DNA of 64,000 nt from Advenella faeciporci (lineage in GTDB: Bacteria > Pseudomonadota > Gammaproteobacteria > Burkholderiales > Burkholderiaceae_B). Position numbers and translations under genes: made by a program. Location of the stretch: positions 1-64,000 of the forward strand of contig NZ_BMYS01000018.1 of assembly GCF_014652395.1 (NCBI RefSeq), given 5' to 3'. Positions 1 through 8,027 of this stretch are shown in pieces (position 1 is the stretch's first letter; every line of letters begins with the position of its first letter). The notes under the pieces were generated by a model that was given only the letters and a program-made list of their open reading frames with translations, had not been told where the DNA came from and made no database searches.

Positions 1-75
1 CGCTTGCCCACTCAGCCCGCCAGCCGTATTGCTGAACTGTTGCCGCATAATTGGCAACCGCAGACAGCGATGTAA
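1..75 (+). CDS. IS66-family transposase (TnpC), C-terminal fragment
   Basis: An open frame enters from the left edge and gives 24 residues before the TAA at 73-75. It contains the motif ELLPHNW, preceded by a Leu-Pro-Thr-Gln-Pro segment. This matches the conserved C-terminal tail of IS66 Orf3/TnpC transposases, where a Leu-Leu-Pro-x-x-Trp motif closes the protein. The rest of the gene is outside the window, so intactness cannot be judged. Its job would be transposition of the element ending at 126. Confidence 0.6.
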   Translation, partial: RLPTQPASRIAELLPHNWQPQTAM

Positions 76-126
76 AAAAACAGGTTAAAGAAAACCGCTG
101 TCAAGATGAGATGGCCGAACGCTTAC
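1..126 (+). mobile_element. Right end of an IS66-family insertion sequence (partial)
   Basis: The window opens inside an IS66-type element. The last codons of its large transposase run to a stop at 73-75. About 50 bases further on, positions 113-126 read GGCCGAACGCTTAC, whose reverse complement begins GTAAGCG, the terminal sequence I associate with IS66 ends. I place the element's outer boundary at 126. The 8 bases after it (127-134) would be one copy of the target duplication; the other copy lies outside the window. The family call rests on remembered IS66 features. Confidence 0.65.
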
Positions 127-262
127 GTTGATCTGTCCTTTGATGATGTTATTCATGATGCAAGGTATGCAGTCCTGCCATCATGAACAGGACACTGTAA
201 AGCATAAAGCGACACAAATACCTGTGTCAGATGTGGAAAAAGAAACATCAGGACAACGGTAA
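127..262 (+). pseudogene. Truncated small Cys/His/Met-rich protein, possibly DUF2933-like
   Basis: Directly outside the IS66 end an open frame, with no start of its own beyond internal ATGs (e.g. 143 and 155), runs to TAA at 260-262. It reads about 44 residues with the local motif CPLMMLFMM followed by a Cys-His-His. A hydrophobic stretch ending in Cys-Pro-Leu-Met and then Met/His-rich sequence resembles small DUF2933-type membrane proteins often found in copper clusters. I infer that the 5' part was separated by the IS insertion. It might instead be a short intact ORF beginning at 143 or 155, or not coding at all. Confidence 0.4.
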
Positions 263-352
263 GTGCATCACCGGTTGATAAATAGTCAGTCAATATAGTC
301 TTAATCACAGCTGTTAATTAAAATTAGGCTGCTTTCCTTTAGGAATACAATC

Positions 353-1417
353 ATGAAGAAATTTCGCGTTAGTTTGATTGCTCTTTCCCTTGCTGCAGTA
401 ACCGGAACGGCAGGCGCAGTTACTTTGTCCAATGGCGTTGTCTATAGTGCCAATGAAGACAACGGTTCTGTCAGTGCAATCACATTAAGTACAGGTGAAG
501 TCCGTACGGTTGATTTACCTGTGGTTCCTCACAATGTCCAGATTTCACCGGACGGCAAGCTTATCCTGGCCGTAGGCCCTGTAGCAGAAAAAAATGAAGG
601 GCATGGCGGTGGGGCTATGATGAATATTTCTTCCCATTCCGGGACCTCCAGCGCACATGGAGAAGAAGGTGGCGGGTTGGTATTGCTGGACGCAGTCGAG
701 CCAGGTGAGCTGCTTGCAACATTGCCTGCCGGCAGTCATCCAGCTCATGTGGTAACCAGTAAAGATGGTACTTTTGCTTATATAACAAACGCTGACACAG
801 ATCGCTTGTCTGTTGTTGATCTCAAGAAAAAATCCATTGTCGCAGAAACTCCTACCGGAGGTTATCCCCATGGCTTGCGCCTAAGTCCTGATGGTAGGCA
901 ATTGTTCGTAGCAAACGTGACTGATAACGATGTTTCAGTGATTGATACACAGAACCTGAAAGAATCCGCACGTATTCCTGTGGGCAAAGCGCCAGTACAG
1001 GTTGCTTTCACTCCCGACGGTAAACAGGTCTATGTGTCGCTTCGGGATGAAGATAGTGTTGCGGTTATTGATACAAGCAGCCAGAAAGTGATTGATACCA
1101 TCAAGGTGGGTCGTGGTCCCATCCAGCTTTTTACTACCCCGGATGGCAGTAAAGTATATGTCGCCAATGAAGGAAGCGCTAAAAACCCTGACAATACCGT
1201 ATCTGTTATTGACACGGGCACCCGAAAAGTAATCGCATCCGTTACGACCGGCAAGGGCGCGCATGGCGTGGTCGTCAGCGACGATGGAAAATTTGCCTTT
1301 GTTACCAATAACAAAGCCGATACGGTAAGCGCAATTGACACTAATACCCAAGAAGTTGTTGCGACTTATGACGTTGGACCCAATCCAAATGGAATCACAT
1401 ACAGGGCCATTCCTTAA
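353..1417 (+). CDS. Secreted YVTN-family beta-propeller protein
   Basis: This 354-residue protein starts with a clear signal peptide of about 22 residues ending in Ala-Gly-Ala, so it is periplasmic. The body is a series of about 40-residue repeats with the pattern S-V-I-D-T, then G-x-x-P, then S-P-D-G-K and V-(Y/F)-V-(A/T)-N. This is the YVTN/cytochrome-D1-like seven-bladed propeller. Residues about 83-108 form an inserted loop rich in Gly, His, Ser and Met that interrupts a blade and could bind metal. It has its own terminator and sits just before the CopRS genes, so a role in copper handling is likely by context only. No catalytic residues are recognisable. Fold confidence is high, function unknown. 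Confidence 0.8.
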   Translation: MKKFRVSLIALSLAAVTGTAGAVTLSNGVVYSANEDNGSVSAITLSTGEVRTVDLPVVPHNVQISPDGKLILAVGPVAEKNEGHGGGAMMNISSHSGTSSAHGEEGGGLVLLDAVEPGELLATLPAGSHPAHVVTSKDGTFAYITNADTDRLSVVDLKKKSIVAETPTGGYPHGLRLSPDGRQLFVANVTDNDVSVIDTQNLKESARIPVGKAPVQVAFTPDGKQVYVSLRDEDSVAVIDTSSQKVIDTIKVGRGPIQLFTTPDGSKVYVANEGSAKNPDNTVSVIDTGTRKVIASVTTGKGAHGVVVSDDGKFAFVTNNKADTVSAIDTNTQEVVATYDVGPNPNGITYRAIP

Positions 1418-1442
1418 GGATCTTTTTTGACTGGCGAACCGG

Positions 1443-1477
1443 TAGTGGTGCTTGTGTTAACAGGCACCACTATTTCT
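1443..1477 (+). terminator. Rho-independent terminator after the propeller gene
   Basis: A 13-bp stem (1443-1455 with 1460-1472, one G-T pair) closes a 4-base loop and is followed by TTTCT. It separates the propeller gene from copR. Confidence 0.75.
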
Positions 1478-1480
1478 AAA

Positions 1481-1518
1481 ATTACGATTTTGTAATCAAG
1501 CCGTCACCTTGGTGTCAG
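1481..1518 (+). promoter_or_regulatory. Composite operator upstream of copR
   Basis: ATTAC (1481-1485) and GTAAT (1492-1496) form an inverted repeat with a 6-base spacer. Nine bases later comes ACCTTGGT inside the near-palindrome CACCTTGGTG (1505-1514). The same two modules with the same spacing recur before the Met-rich gene at 6338-6375. The likely ligand is CopR, giving autoregulation; this is inference from position and repetition. Confidence 0.6.
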
Positions 1519-1612
1519 CCCCGGCGCATTAAAGTACTATCCTGAACGTTATTACCGAAAAAAGATCCATTTTTCGTGCCAATAACTATAAATACCTTAA
1601 AGGAATAAAACC

Positions 1613-2296
1613 ATGAAATTACTGGTGGTTGAAGACGAGGTTAAGATTGGTGATTACTTGTGTCAGGGGCTCACCGAATCGGGATTTGTTGTGGACCTTG
1701 CACGTACAGGCCTGGATGGTCATCATTTGTCCCTGACAGGGGACTATGATTTGATCATTCTTGACGTCATGTTGCCTGACGTAGATGGATGGCGTATCGT
1801 CCAGGCAATCCGAAATGCAAAAATCCCGACGCCGGTTCTTTTTCTTACCGCACGGGATAGTGTCGAAGATCGAGTCAAAGGGTTAGAGCTGGGGGCCGAT
1901 GATTATTTGGTAAAGCCTTTTGCTTTTTCTGAACTCTTGGCCCGCGTACGCACTTTACTGAGGCGAGGTGCTGCTCCCACCCTTAATGACCAGTTGCAAG
2001 TAGCAGATCTTGTTCTCGACATTGCTCGACGCAGGGTACATCGAAAAAATACGCGTATCAACCTGTCGAACAAAGAATTTTCATTACTTGAGCTTTTAGT
2101 GCGTCGAGAGGGCGAAGTGCTACCACGTTCATTGATCGCTTCTCAGGTTTGGGATATGAACTTTGAGAGCGATACTAATGTCATTGATGTCGCCATTCGA
2201 CGGCTTCGTGCGAAAATAGATGACGATTATGAACCCAAGCTTATTCACACGGTACGTGGCATGGGTTATATGCTTGATGTAGATACACCTGATTAG
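1613..2296 (+). CDS. copR: Copper-responsive OmpR-family response regulator
   Basis: This is a 227-residue DNA-binding regulator. Residues 1-118 are a receiver domain with acidic pocket E7/D8, phospho-acceptor D51, switch T79 and K101. Residues about 130-224 are an OmpR/PhoB winged helix ending in the typical [10 protein letters not shown] segment. Close relatives are CopR/CusR/IrlR heavy-metal regulators. The partner kinase gene begins two bases after its stop. The neighbouring copper ATPase, Met-rich protein and multicopper oxidase are the expected targets. Phosphorylated protein would bind the TGTAAT-containing sites found in their promoters. Copper as the inducer is inferred from neighbours; silver or another metal is possible. 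Confidence 0.9.
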   Translation: MKLLVVEDEVKIGDYLCQGLTESGFVVDLARTGLDGHHLSLTGDYDLIILDVMLPDVDGWRIVQAIRNAKIPTPVLFLTARDSVEDRVKGLELGADDYLVKPFAFSELLARVRTLLRRGAAPTLNDQLQVADLVLDIARRRVHRKNTRINLSNKEFSLLELLVRREGEVLPRSLIASQVWDMNFESDTNVIDVAIRRLRAKIDDDYEPKLIHTVRGMGYMLDVDTPD

Positions 2297-2298
2297 CC

Positions 2299-3705
2299 AT
2301 GAAACATCGTCCCGTTTCCTTGGCAGTAAGGCTCACGGTCTCAATTGGAGCCGTTATCGTGTCCGTGTTGCTTGCCTTCGGATGGATTGTTGAACGATCC
2401 ATCAACGATCACTTTATCCAGCAGGATGTTGACGAACTCAAGGATGTTGTACAAGCATTGAATCACACAATTTCTACCCTCCCTCCTGGCACAAAAACCG
2501 ATCAACTGCACCAGCTATTGGCTAACGCAGTGTCGGGTCATCAGAATGCTCAATATCGTATTACCTCCGATACGGGCAGCCTGGTTTATGCTACGCCCGG
2601 ATTCTTTTTTAAGCAGTTTGAGCGTATTGCGCGACCTGTAAGCGAGATAACAATCAACACGGTTTCTACATGGGAGTACGAAGGGGAAACGTATCGAGGG
2701 GCCGTGCTGCAAATGATACCCGAAGGTCTTCCAGGTTCAGGAGCATTAACAATTGCTGTCGCTACCGGTATTAATTTTCACCTGCATTATCTAGCAAGTT
2801 TTGGTAACTATCTTAGGGTAGTTATTGTTCTAGCTTGTCTTGTTGCTATCCTGGCGACATGGTTTGTCGTTTATCAGGGGCATGCTCCAATACGGCGAAT
2901 CAGTCGCGAAATTAGAAGAATTCGATCTGACCAGTTGCATATACGATTGAAGCCAGAGACCGTGCCGGCTGAATTGGTGGAGCTGGCTACATCTTTTAAT
3001 GGCATGCTTGAGCGTCTAGAAGATGTTTTTCGCCGCTTATCGGATTTCTCGGGTGATATTGCCCATGAGTTGCGTACACCGATTACAAACCTGAATACGC
3101 AGACGCAAGTAGCGCTTTCCCAGTCTCGGAGTGTTGAGCAGTATCGTGAAATTTTGTACTCAAATCTCGAAGAGTATGAACGTATGGCGAAAATGGTCAG
3201 TGATATGCTGTTTTTGGCTCAGGCCGATAATAATTTGCTTAAACCAGAACTCGTAAAAATTGATTTAGATGAAGAGATAAACATGCTTTTCGATTACTTT
3301 GGTGCCTGGGCCGAAGAACGTGAAGTGGGCTTGGGCGTGACAGGCAAGCAAGTTTGTATCCTGGGAGACAGATTAATGATTCGTCGGGCATTAAGCAATC
3401 TATTATCTAATGCAATCCGTCACTGCCCCACGGAAGGGTGCATTACTGTGCAATTTGGCATGAACGCTGACAATGCCTGGCTTCAAATCCAGAATCCGGG
3501 GGTGGGCATTCCGGCTGAGCATCTTGCGCATATATTTGAACGGTTTTACAGGCCTGACGCATCAAGGCATCGTAGTGGTGAGGGGGCAGGCCTTGGACTG
3601 GCGATCGTTAAATCAATCATCGAAGCGCATGGCGGGGCAATTAGCGCACGCTCTACGCCCCAAGCAACAACGTTTGAGATCAAAATGCCTGCAACGGAAT
3701 GTTGA
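2299..3705 (+). CDS. copS: Heavy-metal sensor histidine kinase
   Basis: This 468-residue inner-membrane kinase of the CusS/CopS/IrlS type pairs with the upstream regulator. It has a membrane segment at about 9-30, a periplasmic sensor region to about 165, and a second segment at about 171-193. A HAMP linker follows, then a HisKA domain with phospho-acceptor H256 in the motif AHELRTP. The ATPase domain shows an N box (SNLLSNAIRH), a G1 box (NPGVGIP) and a G2 box (GAGLGLAI). The periplasmic loop contains few His or Met residues, so the metal-sensing residues are not obvious. It is translated with copR, only two bases apart. It should sense periplasmic copper or silver and phosphorylate CopR. 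Confidence 0.9.
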   Translation: MKHRPVSLAVRLTVSIGAVIVSVLLAFGWIVERSINDHFIQQDVDELKDVVQALNHTISTLPPGTKTDQLHQLLANAVSGHQNAQYRITSDTGSLVYATPGFFFKQFERIARPVSEITINTVSTWEYEGETYRGAVLQMIPEGLPGSGALTIAVATGINFHLHYLASFGNYLRVVIVLACLVAILATWFVVYQGHAPIRRISREIRRIRSDQLHIRLKPETVPAELVELATSFNGMLERLEDVFRRLSDFSGDIAHELRTPITNLNTQTQVALSQSRSVEQYREILYSNLEEYERMAKMVSDMLFLAQADNNLLKPELVKIDLDEEINMLFDYFGAWAEEREVGLGVTGKQVCILGDRLMIRRALSNLLSNAIRHCPTEGCITVQFGMNADNAWLQIQNPGVGIPAEHLAHIFERFYRPDASRHRSGEGAGLGLAIVKSIIEAHGGAISARSTPQATTFEIKMPATEC

Positions 3706-3787
3706 TTTTGATACTGGGCTTTTACAAAGAATGCTTCAAGAGCACGATGCTGGTAATATAAAGGTTAGTTAAGCGAAGATGACAACA

Positions 3788-3840
3788 ATGTAATCAAGAT
3801 GTAAATAGAATGTAATTCAGTGCCAGCTAGAATATGTAAT
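3788..3840 (+). promoter_or_regulatory. Phased ATGTAA repeats upstream of the copper ATPase
   Basis: ATGTAA occurs at 3788, 3799 and 3810, exactly 11 bp apart, and again at 3834. Tandem half-sites spaced by one helical turn are the usual layout for OmpR-family dimers. The half-site resembles GTAAT in the copR promoter. I infer a CopR operator for the ATPase gene starting at 3928. Confidence 0.6.
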
Positions 3841-3927
3841 CATGAAGTGTGTCGGTTTGGTCAGAGGTAAAGAGACCGAACCGCGATCCCAAAGCTTCTT
3901 CTCCCATTATTAAAGGTCTTTGCCACC

Positions 3928-6273
3928 ATGAAGAACAAAGAAAATAATCCACTTCAGGGTCATGAACACAAACATGCTGAATTGGCTGATGCCACAGATC
4001 TGCTTGTAGACCCAGTATGCGGCATGCGCGTAAAAAAACAATCACCCTATCACGTTAAGCATCAGGAACACGATTTTTATTTTTGCAGTACCAAGTGCCA
4101 GACGAGGTTTGAGAATGATCCAGAAATGTACCTGAAGCCCAAGCAAGAATCAGAAACAAAGTCTCTAGCAGCGCCGGGCACAATATATACTTGCCCGATG
4201 CACCCGGAGATTCGACAAGATCACCCAGGAAACTGCCCCAAGTGCGGCATGGCGCTTGAGCCGTTAATGCCCAGTCTTGATGACGATAACAATCCGGAAC
4301 TCAAGGATTTCAGACGACGGTTCTGGTGGACGTTGCCTCTTACCGTTATTGTCACGGTGCTCGCCATGTTTGGTCACCAGTTGGGCTGGTTCAGCCCGGG
4401 TGTGCAAACATGGATCGAGTTGGTGTTATCGACACCGGTTGTGCTTTGGGCAGGACAACCGTTTTTTATTCGAGGTTGGCAATCGGTTGTCAATCGCAGC
4501 CCGAATATGTGGACGCTGATCAGCCTTGGAACGGGAGCCGCATACATCTATAGTGTTGTGGCAACCATAGCACCGGGTATCTTCCCCGAATCATTCATGT
4601 CAATGGGGCGTGTTTCCGTTTATTTTGAAGCCGCGGTTGTCATTATTTCATTGACCCTGTTTGGCCAGATGCTTGAATTAAGGGCCCGGTCGCAGACTTC
4701 AGCTGCTATCAAATCGCTGCTAGGCCTTGCTCCCAAGACTGCCCGGCGAATTAATGCTGACGGCACCGAGGAAGATGTTCCGCTTTCCCATGTGCATGAA
4801 GGAGATCGCCTGCGTGTACGTCCCGGTGAAAAAGTGCCGGTTGATGGTACCGTGGATGATGGCAGCAGCTCACTTGACGAATCCATGCTAACAGGTGAAC
4901 CGCTGCCGGTTAGCAAACACCCTGGTGACAAGGTGATTGGCGCCACCATGAATACTTCTGGTGCACTAGTCATTCGCGCCGAAAAAGTGGGCTCGGCAAC
5001 CGTCCTTTCGCAGATTGTTCAACTCGTCGCGCAAGCGCAGCGTTCTCGCGCGCCCATGCAACGCATGGCTGATATCGTGGCTGGCTATTTTGTCGTGGCT
5101 GTAGTGGCTATTGCAATTGTCACATTTTTTGTATGGGGCTTTATTGGTCAGCAGCCGAGCTGGGTGTACGGTTTGATTAACGCTGTTTCTGTGTTGATCA
5201 TTGCATGCCCTTGTGCGCTAGGTTTGGCCACTCCCATGTCAATCATGGTTGCTACCGGAAAAGGTGCCACTCAAGGCGTGCTGTTTCGTGATGCAGCGGC
5301 GATCGAGAATTTCCGCAAGGTTGATACCCTAATTGTTGATAAAACAGGCACGTTGACTGAGGGTCGTCCGACGTTCGAGCAAGCCATACCTACAGAAAGC
5401 ACAACGGCTGATGAAGTTTTGCGCCTGGCTGCCAGCCTTGACCAAGGCAGTGAACATCCTCTGGCGCACGCCATTGTTGAGGCTGCCCATGAACGTAGTC
5501 TTCCATTAAGTACGGTTAAGGAATTTGAGTCCAGTAGCGGTATTGGTGTTCGTGGTGAAGTGGACGCAAAACGGCTCGTTCTTGGTAATACCGCTTTGAT
5601 GCAGCATGAGGGTGTGGATACCGCTGTTATGACCGAGGCTGCCGATTCCTTGCGCGCCAAGGGTGCAAGCGTCATGTTCCTGGCGGCAGATGGCCGGCTC
5701 ATGGGTTTATTGGCGGTTTCCGACCCCATTAAGAAAAACACGCCAGAAGCCGTGAAAGACCTGCAAGATGCTGGAATCCGCATTATCATGGCAACGGGTG
5801 ATGGTGTTGCAACAGCACGTGCTGTTGCTCAGCAACTGAAAATAGATGAGGTCTATGGTGAAGTGAAGCCTGCTGACAAGCTAGATCTTGTCAGCAGGCT
5901 TCAGTCTGAAGGCCGACTCGTTGCCATGGCCGGAGACGGCATTAACGATGCACCGGCCCTGGCCAAAGCCGATGTTGGTATTGCAATGGGTACCGGCACT
6001 GATGTGGCCATGAACAGTGCTCAAGTCACACTGGTTAAAGGCGATTTGCGTGGTATTTCGATTGCCCGCCACTTGTCTGAAAAAACAATTGCCAACATGA
6101 AGCAGAACCTGGGGTTTGCCTTTATATACAACGCGCTGGGTGTGCCTCTGGCAGCGGGCGTGCTGTATCCTTTTACTGGACTGCTGCTTTCACCCATGTT
6201 TGCAGCATTGGCCATGAGTCTTAGTTCAGCATCGGTAGTCTTCAATGCCCTGCGTTTACGCAAGTCGGTTTAA
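3928..6273 (+). CDS. copA: Copper-exporting P1B-type ATPase with YHS and metal-binding N-terminus
   Basis: This 781-residue ATPase exports Cu(I) from the cytoplasm. The N-terminus is His-rich (about 11-17). It is followed by a YHS domain at about 27-71 with C31, C53 and C57, and a heavy-metal-binding domain at about 87-113 (CPMHPE, then CPKCGM). A classical ferredoxin-like HMA domain with CxxC is absent. The core is complete: actuator TGEP, ion-binding CPC at 427-429, phosphorylated D471 in DKTGTLTEG, the HP motif in SEHPLAHA, and hinge GDGINDAP. The CPC motif with downstream membrane sequence fits Cu/Ag subclass 1B-1 rather than Zn/Cd. It has its own promoter region with likely CopR sites. 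Confidence 0.93.
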   Translation: MKNKENNPLQGHEHKHAELADATDLLVDPVCGMRVKKQSPYHVKHQEHDFYFCSTKCQTRFENDPEMYLKPKQESETKSLAAPGTIYTCPMHPEIRQDHPGNCPKCGMALEPLMPSLDDDNNPELKDFRRRFWWTLPLTVIVTVLAMFGHQLGWFSPGVQTWIELVLSTPVVLWAGQPFFIRGWQSVVNRSPNMWTLISLGTGAAYIYSVVATIAPGIFPESFMSMGRVSVYFEAAVVIISLTLFGQMLELRARSQTSAAIKSLLGLAPKTARRINADGTEEDVPLSHVHEGDRLRVRPGEKVPVDGTVDDGSSSLDESMLTGEPLPVSKHPGDKVIGATMNTSGALVIRAEKVGSATVLSQIVQLVAQAQRSRAPMQRMADIVAGYFVVAVVAIAIVTFFVWGFIGQQPSWVYGLINAVSVLIIACPCALGLATPMSIMVATGKGATQGVLFRDAAAIENFRKVDTLIVDKTGTLTEGRPTFEQAIPTESTTADEVLRLAASLDQGSEHPLAHAIVEAAHERSLPLSTVKEFESSSGIGVRGEVDAKRLVLGNTALMQHEGVDTAVMTEAADSLRAKGASVMFLAADGRLMGLLAVSDPIKKNTPEAVKDLQDAGIRIIMATGDGVATARAVAQQLKIDEVYGEVKPADKLDLVSRLQSEGRLVAMAGDGINDAPALAKADVGIAMGTGTDVAMNSAQVTLVKGDLRGISIARHLSEKTIANMKQNLGFAFIYNALGVPLAAGVLYPFTGLLLSPMFAALAMSLSSASVVFNALRLRKSV

Positions 6274-6337
6274 TTGAAGAAATGATATAGCCTGTCATTC
6301 AGTTAAAATAAACACCACTCTTTTTAATATCTCCACC

Positions 6338-6375
6338 ATTACACAAATGTAATAGTGGAGACACCTTGGTGACAG
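6338..6375 (+). promoter_or_regulatory. Composite operator upstream of the Met-rich protein
   Basis: ATTAC (6338-6342), 6 bases, GTAAT (6349-6353), 9 bases, then ACCTTGGT within CACCTTGGTG (6362-6371). The order and spacing equal those at 1481-1518 before copR although the spacer sequence differs. A TATAGT at 6387-6392 could be the -10 element. The likely ligand is CopR. Confidence 0.6.
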
Positions 6376-6448
6376 TCGCGAGTGTCTATAGTAGAAACAG
6401 TAATAGAGAGTAATAAAACGTGGTCAAAATTTCCTACGGAGCATCATC

Positions 6449-6970
6449 ATGAAAACTTTTCTTCTCACTCTTTCTGCACTTATCCTTAGTTCTCTTGCCA
6501 GCGTAGCGTTAGCACAATCGACACCAGACGAGCATAATGCCCACCACCCTGCAGATACGCTAACAACAAGTCAAGCATCTGCGGCAACAAGTTCACTGCC
6601 TGCCGATATTACACCGCTCCTTAAGCAGATGGATACACAGATGGCAAACATGCAGCAGCTCCATCAAAAATTTCAGAATGCTAATGCTGAAGAGCGTCAG
6701 GCGCTTATGGCTGAACATCACACATCAATGCAAGAAGGCATGAAGCTGATGATGGAAGCATCTGGTCAAACACAGAATATGAATATGATGGGTCAGGGGA
6801 TGATGGGCAGCATGAATAACGCTAATGTCAATGCGCAAGCGGTTGCTCCCGGCATGCAAATGATGTCGGGCATGATGCAGCACCATGAACTCATGACCAA
6901 GCGCATGGACATGATGCAGTCAATGATGCAAATGATGATGGATCGTATGGATACGCCTGAAAATAAATAA
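6449..6970 (+). CDS. Met-rich periplasmic protein, candidate copper binder
   Basis: The product has 173 residues. A signal peptide of about 22 residues ends in Ala-Leu-Ala, so the mature protein is periplasmic. The mature part begins with a His-containing stretch (EHNAHH), continues with a helical Gln/Glu/Ala-rich region, and ends in about 60 residues very rich in Met. These include many MM pairs and motifs such as QGMMG and MQMMMDRM, plus a His-His. Clusters of Met bind Cu(I) or Ag(I) in proteins such as PcoE, SilE and CopC. I do not recognise a named family. The shared operator with copR and the copper neighbours support periplasmic copper buffering or delivery to the oxidase; this is inference. 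Confidence 0.7.
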   Translation: MKTFLLTLSALILSSLASVALAQSTPDEHNAHHPADTLTTSQASAATSSLPADITPLLKQMDTQMANMQQLHQKFQNANAEERQALMAEHHTSMQEGMKLMMEASGQTQNMNMMGQGMMGSMNNANVNAQAVAPGMQMMSGMMQHHELMTKRMDMMQSMMQMMMDRMDTPENK

Positions 6971-7042
6971 TACAGGCAAGTTTGCAGTTGAGTTTTAGCG
7001 GCCTCCACCGATCATGATGGGGCCGTAATAATTTTCAGGAAA

Positions 7043-7459
7043 TTAATCTTTCGAAAAAAATCTGCCGTTGAAGTCAACGGTCACCAGATTTCCGTCCAGA
7101 GCACCCATGCCTGGCGCATTTTGGGGCATGCCAGGGGCAGATACTCCCTTGACCGTGGCATTGGCAAGCAGTTTCTGTACCACATTTGCCGGCACATGGC
7201 CCTCAACGAGTTGACCCGTTTCTTCTAAGATACCTGTATGACATGAGGCAAGCTTCATTGGAACACCCAGTTTTTGTTTGACTGAGGCCAGCTCACCCGA
7301 CTTGAAGGCTTTCACTTCAAAGCCAGCATCACGCATGTGTTCAACCCAGCCAGAACAACAGCCACAATTGGGATCTTGATAAACCGTAATAGTGTTCCCG
7401 GTCGCATGGACTGTGGATGATGCTACTGCGAGGGTTGCCAAAAACAACCATTTTCTCAT
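7043..7459 (-). CDS. DUF411 periplasmic metal-binding protein
   Basis: This small exported protein (138 residues from the chosen start) has a 19-residue signal peptide ending in Val-His-Ala. The mature part carries the DUF411 signature: CGCCSGW, then LASCHT, then GHVP. The clustered Cys and His residues are proposed to bind copper in this family. An upstream in-frame ATG at 7471 has no ribosome-binding site, whereas GGGG lies six bases before the ATG at 7459, so I prefer the latter. It is the third gene of an operon with the cytochrome c and the multicopper oxidase. The genes are transcribed toward the Met-rich gene. A role in copper delivery or resistance is inferred. Confidence 0.82.
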   Translation of the reverse strand: MRKWLFLATLAVASSTVHATGNTITVYQDPNCGCCSGWVEHMRDAGFEVKAFKSGELASVKQKLGVPMKLASCHTGILEETGQLVEGHVPANVVQKLLANATVKGVSAPGMPQNAPGMGALDGNLVTVDFNGRFFSKD

Positions 7460-7511
7460 AAAAAACCCCATGAATATTTAGTATTGATTAAGACTAATAT
7501 GTCCGCATAAA

Positions 7512-7985
7512 CTATTTTTGTTGTTGTAAAGTGACTTCTTTTTGCATTTCCAGTACCTTGGATGGCCAACTGCTTTTGATGTACGCGAGCACCGCAACAA
7601 TTTCCTCATCACTTAATTGATCACGATACGCGGGCATATCGCTTTCATAACCAGGAGGCGCGGTTTTACCTGGTACCAGTCCATTCTTGACCATGTCAAA
7701 CAGCAAGGCATCGGGGTGGTGCCAAGTGTGTCCGGTTTTGTCATGGGGTGGAGCAGGCAACCTGCCATTAGACATGCGCTGGCGCCAGTCTGGCTGCCCC
7801 TGGAGCGACTCACCATGACAGGATGCACAAAGATTCGTGTAAATGGCTTTGCCCTGTACTACCAGTTGCTGATTGGCCGGGTCAATGAATGCTGGTGCTG
7901 GTGCATGCACCATGTTATACAGCAGCGCACCAGCGCCTATCACGGCAACGCCAATAGAAGTAAGTATTAATTTTGTATTTGCCAT
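7512..7985 (-). CDS. Membrane-anchored monohaem cytochrome c
   Basis: This 157-residue c-type cytochrome has an N-terminal hydrophobic segment (about 5-25) without an obvious cleavage site, so it is probably anchored facing the periplasm. The haem motif is CASCH, near residue 53. A likely axial Met lies in the SDMPAYRD segment near 117-120, followed by the cytochrome helix LSDEEIVAVLAYIKSSWP. It lies between the multicopper oxidase and the DUF411 gene, about 40 bases from each, and is probably cotranscribed with them. Cytochromes of this kind recur with copper oxidases and could carry electrons from or to the oxidase. That partnership is inference. Confidence 0.87.
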   Translation of the reverse strand: MANTKLILTSIGVAVIGAGALLYNMVHAPAPAFIDPANQQLVVQGKAIYTNLCASCHGESLQGQPDWRQRMSNGRLPAPPHDKTGHTWHHPDALLFDMVKNGLVPGKTAPPGYESDMPAYRDQLSDEEIVAVLAYIKSSWPSKVLEMQKEVTLQQQK

Positions 7986-8027
7986 ATTTTCGAGATGTTA
8001 ATTAACCTGCAATTTGCCCAATGTCTT

